Notes: a model not told the origin generated them from the letters alone. Counted from the stretch's first letter, positions 1 to 6,886 are shown. The stretch is 8,762 bases of DNA from Spirochaetae bacterium HGW-Spirochaetae-7 (GCA_002839245.1 PGXR01000132.1:1-8762), one strand, 5' to 3'. Numbers and translations: made by a program.

Positions 1-1
1 A

Positions 2-127
2 AGGGCCGCGCGCGGGTACGGGGCGGCGGGGTTCACCGCCCTTGCCTTCGGCTACTCGTCACAGATCGTCGACCGCGTACCGGCAGGCGCCGGCGATAGT
101 CCACTTGACGGCCTGGCTCTGGGCTGA
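2..127 (+). CDS. Possible C-terminal end of an unidentified upstream gene (partial)
   Basis: A reading frame enters from the left edge and stays open for 41 codons to a TGA at 125-127. Most codons in its first two thirds end in G or C, as in the certain genes of this window. The peptide contains a mildly hydrophobic stretch (GYGAAGFTALAFGYSSQIVD) and then a Gly/Pro/Asp-rich tail. It ends 57 nt before mgsA on the same strand, so the two could be co-transcribed. I do not recognise the family and cannot exclude chance, because another forward frame is also open through this stretch. Only sequence to the left would settle it. Confidence 0.35.
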   Translation, partial: RAARGYGAAGFTALAFGYSSQIVDRVPAGAGDSPLDGLALG

Positions 128-172
128 TCCTGGCGGCAAGTCTGCCATGGCGGTTGAACGATGCCATTGAAC

Positions 173-178
173 AAGGAG
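173..178 (+). promoter_or_regulatory. Shine-Dalgarno of mgsA
   Basis: AAGGAG lies 6 nt before the ATG at 185. It decides the start of mgsA: an in-frame ATG at 161 lies upstream of this site, has no comparable site of its own, and would add eight residues that the family lacks. Confidence 0.8.
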
Positions 179-184
179 CACCAC

Positions 185-658
185 ATGCAAGCGAAAAAAA
201 TCATAGCGCTCGTCGCGCACGACAACAGGAAAATCGACCTTGTGGGCTGGGTGGAATACAACTGGCGGTCGCTCCTCAAGCACGACCTGGTCTGCACCGG
301 CACGACGGGCAAGCTCGTCTCCGAGACGATAGAGCGCAAACGGAGCACCGAGGGCGGGGCAGGCGCGCCGGAATCCAGCATCAGGTTGCTGAAATCGGGC
401 CCGCTCGGCGGCGACCAGCAACTGGGCGCCCTCATCGCGGAAGGCGGAGTCGATGCGGTGATATTCTTCTGGGACCCGATGTCGCCGCAGCCGCACGACG
501 TCGACGTGAAGGCCCTGCTGCGCATCGCGGTGCTATACAACATACCGATGGCCTGCAATCGCTCCACCGCGGACTTCCTGATATCGAGCCCGCTCTTCGA
601 CAAGCCCTACGTCCCCCTGGTCAAGGATTACAGCGCCTATATCCAGCGCAAGCTTTAG
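185..658 (+). CDS. mgsA: Methylglyoxal synthase
   Basis: This 157-residue protein converts dihydroxyacetone phosphate to methylglyoxal and phosphate in the cytoplasm, a bypass of lower glycolysis used when sugar phosphates build up and phosphate is short. By comparison with the remembered E. coli enzyme, the active-site set is complete: H12-D13 in LVAHD, the phosphate loop TGTTG (38-42), D77 in SGPLGGDQQ (the catalytic Asp, D71 in E. coli), D97 in FFWDP, H104 and D107 in PHDVDVKALLR. About 13 extra residues (roughly 50-64, charged then Gly/Ala-rich) sit between the phosphate loop and the SGPLGGDQQ motif. The start at 185 is chosen for its Shine-Dalgarno. The TAG stop overlaps the stop of the opposing rlmN gene. 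No promoter is clear upstream. Assignment is very secure; regulation is unknown. Confidence 0.95.
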   Translation: MQAKKIIALVAHDNRKIDLVGWVEYNWRSLLKHDLVCTGTTGKLVSETIERKRSTEGGAGAPESSIRLLKSGPLGGDQQLGALIAEGGVDAVIFFWDPMSPQPHDVDVKALLRIAVLYNIPMACNRSTADFLISSPLFDKPYVPLVKDYSAYIQRKL

Positions 659-1707
659 CTCAGTCCCCGTCCGCCAAGCTGCCCGCATGCGGCCATCAGC
701 GCCCTGCCGCGCGGCGCGCGCACGCGGACGTCGAGACCGGCCGCTCGCAGCGAAGCGACGAACGCGTCGGCCTCGGTTTCGGTCGGGGCGCGGCCTATCG
801 GGCGGGAGCCGGGGTTGTACGGTATCACGTTGACGAGGGCGCGCCCGACCCTGGCTACGAATGCCGCGACGCCGGCGGCCGCTGCGGGGCCGTCGTTGAC
901 CCCGGGGACAAGGCAGTAATTTACTCCGAGCGCAAAATTGCGCCGCGAAGGGAAAGCCGCCAGGGCAGCCGCGAGGGCATCCAGGTCGAAGACCCTGTTG
1001 ACGGGCATCAGTGAGGACCGCGTCACGTCGTCCGGCGCGTTGAGGCTGACCGACAGCCCGAGCCTCCGGTAGCCGAGCGCCTTGAGCCGCTCGATGCCGT
1101 CGGGCAGTCCCGCCGTACATATGGTAACCCGCTCCTGGGCAAGGCCGAGGCCGGCCTGGTCGAACATCACCGCAAGCGCGCCGGAGACTCCGTCGGGGTT
1201 GTCCAGCGGTTCGCCCATGCCCATGAAGACGATGTTCCTGAATTCCCAGCCGAGCGCGACCCGGGCGGTGACTGCCTGCGCCACGATTTCAGCCGCCGAC
1301 AGGTTCCTGGCCAGCCCGGCCCCGCCCGTCTCGCAGAATGCGCAAGCCATGCGGCAGCCGACCTGCGACGAAACGCAGAGGCTGGCCTTTCCGCCGGGCG
1401 ACGGGATGAGCACGCACTCCACCGTCGCCCCGTCGGCGAGACCGAGGACGGCCTTGCAGGTAGAGCCGAATTCCCCTGCCTCCGACACGACCGTTACCGC
1501 CTCGAGGAGTCCGACCCGGAACCGCGGGGACAGGAGGCTCGCGTCGACCCGCGACAGGTGCGACTCCGGCTCCCAGCGCCCCTCGCGGAGAGCGGCGGCG
1601 TAGGCGCGGCGCAGGTTGGTCGCCTTGCCCGGCGAAAGGCCGGAGGCCGCCATGAACGCCGGGAATGTCAGTCCGAGGATATCCACCGCATCGCCGATTC
1701 CGTTCAT
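655..1707 (-). CDS. rlmN: 23S rRNA (adenine-C2)-methyltransferase, radical SAM (RlmN family)
   Basis: RlmN uses a [4Fe-4S] cluster and two SAM molecules to methylate C2 of A2503 in 23S rRNA and, in E. coli, A37 of some tRNAs. The 350-residue protein has the cluster motif C118-x3-C122-x2-C125 in VGCRMACAFCETG. It also has the two extra cysteines of the ping-pong mechanism: C111 in LCVSSQVGC and C341 in AACGQL (E. coli C118 and C355). MGMGEPL (162-168), SLNAP and IPYNP are further family motifs. Length is normal. The ATG at 1707 overlaps the TGA of the upstream gene as ATGA, which favours it over a TTG two codons earlier and suggests translational coupling; I see no strong Shine-Dalgarno. The ET after the third cluster Cys differs from the E. 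coli and Bacillus forms I recall. Cfr, which methylates C8, is a less likely alternative. Confidence 0.92.
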   Translation of the reverse strand: MNGIGDAVDILGLTFPAFMAASGLSPGKATNLRRAYAAALREGRWEPESHLSRVDASLLSPRFRVGLLEAVTVVSEAGEFGSTCKAVLGLADGATVECVLIPSPGGKASLCVSSQVGCRMACAFCETGGAGLARNLSAAEIVAQAVTARVALGWEFRNIVFMGMGEPLDNPDGVSGALAVMFDQAGLGLAQERVTICTAGLPDGIERLKALGYRRLGLSVSLNAPDDVTRSSLMPVNRVFDLDALAAALAAFPSRRNFALGVNYCLVPGVNDGPAAAAGVAAFVARVGRALVNVIPYNPGSRPIGRAPTETEADAFVASLRAAGLDVRVRAPRGRALMAACGQLGGRGLS

Positions 1708-4295
1708 GGGCAAAGCCGTGAACTGTCGCCGTCTATCCCGAGGAATCGTTCCACCCAGGGCTGGTAATTCCTGTCCATGAGCAGGGTATGTCGAATCAGG
1801 TAATCCTTGAGTGCCTCCGAGAAGATCGCCAGGCGAAGACCGGAACGTACCTGCCCCCTGTAGTCATCGAGGTCGCGCAGGAATCGTTCATGCGCGCGGG
1901 CGTGTTCGGCAAGCTCCGGGTAGGCCGCGGAAGCCTGCAACTGCTCCTCAAACGCGAAATGTTCGGCGAACAGCATGAAGATCCGTTCAAGGCCGATCTC
2001 GATATCGGCGCCGGGTCTGGCGACGACTTCGTCGATGCAGTCGACCAGGCCGCGATGCTGGCCGTCTATCATCGCGATGCCCATGGCGTATTCTGGCCTC
2101 CACTCGAATCCGAACGAAGCCTTGACCAGGGCAAGGCGCCTGTCCAGGATCTCGCGCAGCCGCCAGAGCAGTGTCGGCGTTTCCTCCACGACCGCAGCCT
2201 GGACCTCGAGCGCCGCGACCGGGCCGAGGCATCTGGAAGTAAAGGACCGCTCCATCCCGCAGACCACGGACTCCTCGCCAAAGACGTCGCCAGACCCAAT
2301 CGTCTCCACGTCGTTGCCGCCGTAGATGATCGCAGCCTGGCCGGATACGAGCAGGAAAAAACTCGGGCATTCGGCCCCAGCCAGGGATTCACCTGCCCTG
2401 AAATTCACGACCCTGGAGGAGCGCGCTATTTCGTGCAGGCGAGAAAGCGAGCGCAATCCGGAGAATACGACCGATCCAGACAGTTCCGCCAATGCGGATT
2501 CCATCTTGTCGAGATCTTCGGCGATCATGCCGAGTCCGGGAAGCGTCGCGAACAGCGATGCCGGTACGGCCATGGCCTCGGCGTCGGTCGCCAGCCGGTA
2601 GGTAGCGGCGTATGACCGGCCGTCGACGGCTTCCTCGAGGCCCACCAAGGCGCCCGATCCGTAGGAAGCCGTAACCTCGCCCGAGGCTCCGAGCCGTTCC
2701 ACCCCGCCGTCTATCGCCAGCCACGCGGCCTCCGCCGCCTCGCCCCGTACCGTGAGGGCGGCTCCGGCCTCCAGGCGGAGGCGTGGGGAAGCGGCCAACG
2801 CGGCTATGGCCTCGTCGCTCGCATCAGGAAAGTACTGCCCGAACGAACGTATCGCGATAGCCGGCACCCAATCGCGGCTTGCATGAATTAGGACGCTCGC
2901 CTCCCCGAATTTCGCCACCCTCCCGATCCGGCTGGTCCGGATGGCATCGACAGAATCGCCGTGGCTGAACAGAAGTTCGGCGGAGGCGTCATGATTGAAA
3001 TCGGTCATGTCGCCATGGATCATGCCCCCGCCGACGTCTACTTTCTTCAGGTCGGCGGGCTCAAGATAGGCGGCCTTGGCGGCAGCGGCCTCGGCGGCGG
3101 TGATGCCCGGTGCGTCGTCGTCAGTGACCAGCGAATCGAGAACGGCGAAGGAACTAAGGTCGGCGAAATGGGCGTACGTCCGCGGCCCCCCTGCGCCCAG
3201 GACCCGGAAACGCATTATGGTCGTCTCGATTGGATGCGGGGACAACAGCGGTTCCACCAGCATGCCGTCGACATCGTTCCACCGGCCCAGCTCCAGGTCG
3301 CGGACGTCGAAAAAGCGGCCGAAGTCGCTTTCGCCGATCCCGCACAGCGCGCCGAGCTTCTCGGTCGCGGACCTCCTGACCATCGGAACGGCAAAATACG
3401 GTATCCGCCTGTCCGATCGCATGAGGCTCGTGAGCCCGACGAAATGGTCATCGTGGACATGCGTATGGAATATGCCCGCGAGGTCGCCGACACCAAGGCC
3501 GACCGCGTCGAGGCTCTCCTCGATATTCGGGCCGGCGTCGACGAGATAAGGCCGGCCCTCGTGGATGACCAGGCTACCCATGCATGGCCTGTCCGGGTCC
3601 CAGCCGTCCCCTTCACCCAGGTGTATCACGCAAAAATCGTCGCGGCCCGTCTTCGATTTCGGTAGCCTGTACGGAGCGCCGTACGACTGGCCTGGGCGCA
3701 GGTTGAGATCGACCTGTATCGCGTCGCCGTGATGGATGAACTCGTACCGGTTGACGCCAAGCCGGCGCAGGAAGACGCCGCCGCGCAACTCGACGATCGT
3801 CCCGTCCAGGATACGTAGGTCGAGCAGTTCATCGGTCCTCTTGAACGAACCGAAGGCGAATTTCCGTTTCATCCTGATGACCCGCGCGGCTCCTTCGGGG
3901 TCCTCGGGAGCGAGAACCGCGGGATCGGTGATGCCGTAGTTGCCGAGGTAGATGTAGCGGGCCTGGGCTTCGACCTGATCGCGCAGGCCTATGAGCATCG
4001 GCCTGATTCCGTGGTTGTTCGGATGCCCGGGTATCATCATGCCCTGGCGATAGAGCATCTGCAGCACCGGGAACTCGGCAAGGTTGGAGAACCGGCCGTT
4101 CTGGACCGGCAACTCCGAAAGCAGGATGGCATTGGGACCGGATTCGTACGGGACATCGCCGTCGGCGACTTGATGGATGACGCCGCCCTTGATGAGGAAC
4201 TTGACGGCGTTCTCCGGACAGGCGCACAGGATCGAAAGCCCCGCCTCGGGAACGTCCACGACGGCGATTCCGTCCCCAAGCTCTATTTTTTTCAT
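1704..4295 (-). CDS. Multidomain protein: MBL-fold hydrolase, two cyclic-nucleotide-binding-like domains, bacteriohemerythrin
   Basis: A predicted cytoplasmic protein of 863 residues; I see no signal peptide or membrane segment. Residues 1-225 match nothing I know. Residues about 225-475 are a metallo-beta-lactamase fold: LVDAG (251-255), THVHDDH (278-284, ligands H279, H281, D283, H284), then H354, D379 and H427 at normal spacings, so a two-metal site looks intact. Two cNMP-binding-like domains follow. In the first (about 485-600) the FGE Glu is replaced by Leu (VGL, 551-553). The second (about 605-720) keeps FGE (672-674) and R683 at the expected +11 position. Residues 728-855 are a bacteriohemerythrin with all ligands: H747, H779, E783, H798, H802, H836, D841. 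The ATG at 4295 follows GGGGGTG. The frame is open further upstream (TTG at 4460), but that would overlap the divergent gene. Substrate, ligand and pathway are unknown; an O2/NO- and nucleotide-controlled hydrolase is inference. Confidence 0.9.
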   Translation of the reverse strand: MKKIELGDGIAVVDVPEAGLSILCACPENAVKFLIKGGVIHQVADGDVPYESGPNAILLSELPVQNGRFSNLAEFPVLQMLYRQGMMIPGHPNNHGIRPMLIGLRDQVEAQARYIYLGNYGITDPAVLAPEDPEGAARVIRMKRKFAFGSFKRTDELLDLRILDGTIVELRGGVFLRRLGVNRYEFIHHGDAIQVDLNLRPGQSYGAPYRLPKSKTGRDDFCVIHLGEGDGWDPDRPCMGSLVIHEGRPYLVDAGPNIEESLDAVGLGVGDLAGIFHTHVHDDHFVGLTSLMRSDRRIPYFAVPMVRRSATEKLGALCGIGESDFGRFFDVRDLELGRWNDVDGMLVEPLLSPHPIETTIMRFRVLGAGGPRTYAHFADLSSFAVLDSLVTDDDAPGITAAEAAAAKAAYLEPADLKKVDVGGGMIHGDMTDFNHDASAELLFSHGDSVDAIRTSRIGRVAKFGEASVLIHASRDWVPAIAIRSFGQYFPDASDEAIAALAASPRLRLEAGAALTVRGEAAEAAWLAIDGGVERLGASGEVTASYGSGALVGLEEAVDGRSYAATYRLATDAEAMAVPASLFATLPGLGMIAEDLDKMESALAELSGSVVFSGLRSLSRLHEIARSSRVVNFRAGESLAGAECPSFFLLVSGQAAIIYGGNDVETIGSGDVFGEESVVCGMERSFTSRCLGPVAALEVQAAVVEETPTLLWRLREILDRRLALVKASFGFEWRPEYAMGIAMIDGQHRGLVDCIDEVVARPGADIEIGLERIFMLFAEHFAFEEQLQASAAYPELAEHARAHERFLRDLDDYRGQVRSGLRLAIFSEALKDYLIRHTLLMDRNYQPWVERFLGIDGDSSRLCP

Positions 4296-4324
4296 TGTCA
4301 CCCCCGACAGCGCCCGTGCATACC

Positions 4325-4330
4325 AGTATA
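4325..4330 (-). promoter_or_regulatory. Candidate -10 element for the sensor-rlmN operon
   Basis: On the minus strand this reads TATACT, five of six matches to the sigma-70 -10 consensus. It sits in an AT-rich patch of an otherwise very GC-rich sequence, about 30 nt upstream of the ATG at 4295. No good -35 hexamer lies 16-18 nt further upstream, so activation or another sigma factor is possible. Confidence 0.45.
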
Positions 4331-4385
4331 GCGCATATTCCATGCCGGCGTTGGCGAACTGGTTTCCCGGGCTGTTGGCCCCGAC

Positions 4386-4415
4386 TTGCCTGCGAATCGG
4401 CTTCGGTGTAACAAT
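4386..4415 (+). promoter_or_regulatory. Weak candidate promoter for the ABC transporter operon
   Basis: TTGCCT (4386-4391, four of six to the -35 consensus) is followed after 18 nt by AACAAT (4410-4415, four of six to the -10). It would place a start just before the leader hairpin at 4418-4444. The match is modest. It is listed because it is the best candidate in the only sizeable upstream gap. Confidence 0.3.
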
Positions 4416-4417
4416 AG

Positions 4418-4444
4418 GGACCGGACGGCGACGCCCGCCTGTCC
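4418..4444 (+). other. GC-rich leader hairpin abutting the Shine-Dalgarno of the binding-protein gene
   Basis: GGAC (4418-4421) pairs with GTCC (4441-4444), GG (4423-4424) with CC (4438-4439), and CGG (4426-4428) with CCG (4435-4437). The loop is CGACGC, with one mismatch and one bulged A. The stem ends directly against AGGAGG at 4445-4450. There is no U tract, so it is not a classical terminator. A resembling hairpin precedes the SAM hydrolase gene of the same operon. Confidence 0.5.
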
Positions 4445-4450
4445 AGGAGG
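4445..4450 (+). promoter_or_regulatory. Consensus Shine-Dalgarno of the binding-protein gene
   Basis: A perfect AGGAGG lies 9 nt before the ATG at 4460. It fixes the start of the binding protein, and it is the strongest ribosome-binding site in the window. Confidence 0.85.
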
Positions 4451-4459
4451 AACAAGACA

Positions 4460-5296
4460 ATGAACCTGAAACGATTCGCCATCGCGGCCGCCGCCGCCCT
4501 CGTCATCCTCGCCGGCACGGCCTGCGCCAAGCCCACTCCCGCCGCCATGGCCTCGGTCCCGACGATGAGCGCGGCCGGACTGCCCGACCTCAAGGGACGG
4601 ACCATAGTCGCCGTCACCGAGAACGCCTACACCCCGCTCAATTTCGTCGACCCCAAGACCGGCCAGGCCGTGGGCTGGGAATACGACGCCGTCAACGACA
4701 TCGCCAGGCGCCTGAACGCCAAGGTGGACTGGAAGCTCTCCAGCTGGGACCTGATGATACAGTCGGTGCGCGACGGCCAGTTCGACGTGGGCATGGACGG
4801 CATCACGATCAACGACGAGCGCAAGGCGCAGGTAGACTTCTCGTCGCCGTACATGGTGTCCCAGCAGTTCATGCTGGTCCGCGCCAACGAGACGCGCTTC
4901 GCCGACGAGAAGTCTTTCGCCGCCGATCCCAAGCTCCTCGTCGGAGCGCAGGCAGGCACGACAAACTTCTACGTCGCGGTCTACAACGTCCTGGACGGCG
5001 ACGAGCAGAACAAGCGCATCAAGCTGTTCGAGACATTCGGCGCGACCGTGCAGGCCCTGCTGGCCGGAGACGTCGACACCGTCCTGATGGACGCCGCCTC
5101 GAGCAAGGGCTTCATAGGCGCCAATCCCGGCAAGCTCAAGACGGTCGGCAACCCGCTGGGGACAGAGGAGTTCGGCTTCATATTTAAGAAGGGCTCCGAC
5201 CTGGTCGCACCTTTCAACGCGGCGATCGCGGCGATGAAGGCCGACGGCACGCTCGAGAGGCTGAACACCAAGTGGTTCTTCGAGTACCAGCCGTAA
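4460..5296 (+). CDS. Amino-acid ABC transporter substrate-binding lipoprotein (SBP_bac_3 family)
   Basis: This 278-residue extracytoplasmic receptor should deliver a polar amino acid to the permease and ATPase encoded next. The N-terminus is a signal peptide (MNLKRF, then a hydrophobic Ala/Leu/Ile core) with a likely lipidated cysteine at C22. The residues before it (GTA) lack the usual Leu at -3, so lipidation is probable rather than certain. The mature part follows family 3: VTENAYTPLNFVD, GWEYDAVNDIARRL, then the hallmark GMDGITINDERKAQVDFSSPY at 111-131. By analogy with HisJ, R121 would bind the substrate carboxylate and D211 (VLMDAASSKG) the amino group. No residue seen here names the substrate; Gln, Glu, Arg, His or cystine are all possible. 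First gene of the rightward operon, 13 nt before the permease. Confidence 0.93.
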   Translation: MNLKRFAIAAAAALVILAGTACAKPTPAAMASVPTMSAAGLPDLKGRTIVAVTENAYTPLNFVDPKTGQAVGWEYDAVNDIARRLNAKVDWKLSSWDLMIQSVRDGQFDVGMDGITINDERKAQVDFSSPYMVSQQFMLVRANETRFADEKSFAADPKLLVGAQAGTTNFYVAVYNVLDGDEQNKRIKLFETFGATVQALLAGDVDTVLMDAASSKGFIGANPGKLKTVGNPLGTEEFGFIFKKGSDLVAPFNAAIAAMKADGTLERLNTKWFFEYQP

Positions 5297-5309
5297 GCGG
5301 AAGGCCGGC

Positions 5310-6125
5310 ATGAAGGACAAACGGGTCGCCGCGGCCATTTCCGGCGTCCCCTGGTGGCTCGTGCTGATAGTCGGCCTCGGGGTGATCGCGCTGGCGACCG
5401 CCCTGGCCGACGAGTCGTACCGGGTCATCTTCGGCGCGGTTGCCAGGGGCTTCGGCGTGACGATGACCGTCGCGGTCGTGTCGTACGCGGCGTCGCTGGT
5501 ACTTGGTCTCGGCCTCGGGCTGGCGCGCTCGTCCGGGTTCCGGCCCCTGCGCGAGGTCTCGACGTTCTACATCGAGCTTGTCCGCGGCCTCCCGATGCTC
5601 GTCATCCTCTATTACATAGCCTTCGTCGGAGCGCCTGCGCTCGCCGGCATCCTCAACGGGCTCCTGGCGCCGCTGATCTCCGCCGGGGTTTTCAAGGCCT
5701 TTTCGTCGCGCAGCTTCGACTTCGCGACCAGGGCGGTGCTCGCGCTCACCCTCGGCTACGGGGCCTTCATAGCCGAGATATTCCGCGCCGGCATCGAGAG
5801 CGTCGACCGCGGCCAGGTCGAGGCGGCGTACGCCCTGGGCCTGTCGCATTCGCAGACGATGGTACGCGTCGTCCTGCCGCAGGCGATACGAAACGTGTTG
5901 CCGGCGCTCGCCAACGAGTTCGTCGCCATCATCAAGGACTCCGCCCTGGTCTCGGTGCTCGGCGTCCAGGACATTACCCAGATAGGCAAGGTCTACGCCG
6001 CGAGCACCTTCAAGTTCTTCGAGACGTACAACGTCGTCGCGTTCTTCTACCTGTGCCTGACCATCAGCCTGTCCATGCTGGTGCGCGCACTCGAGCGCAG
6101 GCTCAAGAGGGAGTCGAGCCAGTGA
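5310..6125 (+). CDS. Amino-acid ABC transporter permease (HisM/GlnP type)
   Basis: A 271-residue inner-membrane protein forming the translocation pore with the neighbouring ATPase. Hydrophobic segments lie at about 14-33, 50-72, 92-112, 141-160, 200-220 and 240-260. The EAA loop that docks on the ATPase is clear: EAAYALGLSHSQ (171-182) through VVLPQAI (187-193). The conserved ELVRGLPMLV (89-98) and FRAGIESV (158-165) are typical of polar amino-acid permeases. Compared with the short HisQ/HisM form, there appear to be some twenty extra residues between the third and fourth hydrophobic segments (about 113-138). With only one permease gene here, the pore is probably a homodimer. GGAAGG at 5299-5304 serves as ribosome-binding site. 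The stop overlaps the start of the ATPase gene. Confidence 0.93.
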   Translation: MKDKRVAAAISGVPWWLVLIVGLGVIALATALADESYRVIFGAVARGFGVTMTVAVVSYAASLVLGLGLGLARSSGFRPLREVSTFYIELVRGLPMLVILYYIAFVGAPALAGILNGLLAPLISAGVFKAFSSRSFDFATRAVLALTLGYGAFIAEIFRAGIESVDRGQVEAAYALGLSHSQTMVRVVLPQAIRNVLPALANEFVAIIKDSALVSVLGVQDITQIGKVYAASTFKFFETYNVVAFFYLCLTISLSMLVRALERRLKRESSQ

Positions 6126-6886
6126 GTGCCTTCATACGCATCAGGGACGCGGTCAAGACTTTCAGCACGCGCGGCCGCGGCGGCGCCCTGGGGTTGGACA
6201 CCGTGCTGGCTCTGGACGGCGTGACGCTCGACGTGGAGCGCGGCGAGGTCGTGCTTATCATCGGCCCGTCGGGCTCGGGCAAGAGTACCCTGCTCCGCTC
6301 GGTCAACCGCCTCGAAAGCCTCGATTCCGGGGAGATATGGATAGGCGACGACAGCGTCACCGCCAGGCGCGCGGACCTGCGCCGCATCCGCGAGGACGCA
6401 GGCATGGTATTCCAGAGCTTCAACCTCTTTGCCCACATGACCATTCTCGACAACGTTTCGCTGGCGCCGCGCCTTGTGCGAAAAGTACCAGCCGCGCAGG
6501 CCAGGGAAGCCGCCGTCGCGATACTCGAACGCGTCGGACTCCTGGACAAGCTGGACCGCTACCCGCGCCAGCTCTCCGGCGGCCAGCAGCAACGCGCCGC
6601 GATAGCCCGGGCGCTGGCGATGAACCCAAAAGCCCTCCTCTTCGACGAGCCCACCTCGGCCCTGGACCCGGAAATGATAAAGGAAGTGCTCGACGTGATG
6701 ACCGGGCTTGCGGAAGATGGCATGACGATGATGGTCGTCTCCCACGAGATGGGCTTCGCCCGCGCCGCGGCCGACCGTGTCGTGTTCATGGACCGGGGCA
6801 GGATAGTCGAGCAGGGCAAGCCAGAAGAGCTTTTCTCAGATCCCAAGGAAGAGCGGACCCGCGACTTCATCCGCCACATACTGTAA
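6122..6886 (+). CDS. Amino-acid ABC transporter ATP-binding protein (GlnQ/HisP type)
   Basis: A 254-residue cytoplasmic ATPase that powers the importer. All motifs are intact: Walker A GPSGSGKST (48-56), Q-loop Q98 in VFQSFNLF, signature LSGGQQQR (151-158), Walker B ALLFDEPTSALD (171-182) and the switch His H208 in VVSHEMGFA. VFQSFNLFAHMT and SHEMGFAR are characteristic of the polar amino-acid subfamily. The start is a GTG at 6122 that overlaps the permease stop as GTGA, with AGAGGGAG at 6106-6113 as ribosome-binding site, so the two are probably translationally coupled. Roughly ten extra residues (RGRGGALGLD, 17-26) sit in the strand before Walker A, where the family usually has only a short turn. 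Function is secure; the substrate is not set by this subunit. Confidence 0.95.
   Translation: MSAFIRIRDAVKTFSTRGRGGALGLDTVLALDGVTLDVERGEVVLIIGPSGSGKSTLLRSVNRLESLDSGEIWIGDDSVTARRADLRRIREDAGMVFQSFNLFAHMTILDNVSLAPRLVRKVPAAQAREAAVAILERVGLLDKLDRYPRQLSGGQQQRAAIARALAMNPKALLFDEPTSALDPEMIKEVLDVMTGLAEDGMTMMVVSHEMGFARAAADRVVFMDRGRIVEQGKPEELFSDPKEERTRDFIRHIL

Noticed and set aside
132..147. Short inverted repeat GGCA-AGTC-TGCC before mgsA as a terminator
   Set aside because: Only four base pairs and no U tract, so it is not convincing in sequence this GC-rich.
154..1014. A 286-codon open frame on the plus strand across mgsA and the end of rlmN
   Set aside because: It overlaps two secure genes, is extremely Arg-rich, and looks like the shadow expected from high GC content.
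3440..3470. Flavodiiron or oxygen-binding diiron protein (ODP) reading of the MBL domain
   Set aside because: Flavodiiron proteins carry HxExDH at this site and a flavodoxin-like partner domain. Here the motif is HVHDDH (279-284), a hydrolase-type HxHxDH, and no flavodoxin domain is present.
4296..4460. Longer version of the hemerythrin-MBL protein starting at a TTG at 4460
   Set aside because: The extra 55 residues would cover the whole divergent promoter region and touch the start of the opposite gene. The ATG at 4295 has its own GGGGGTG site and a -10 just upstream.
4298..5428. A 376-codon open frame on the minus strand opposite the binding-protein gene
   Set aside because: It is antisense to a gene with a signal peptide and clear family motifs, crosses the divergent promoter region, and shows no recognisable domain.
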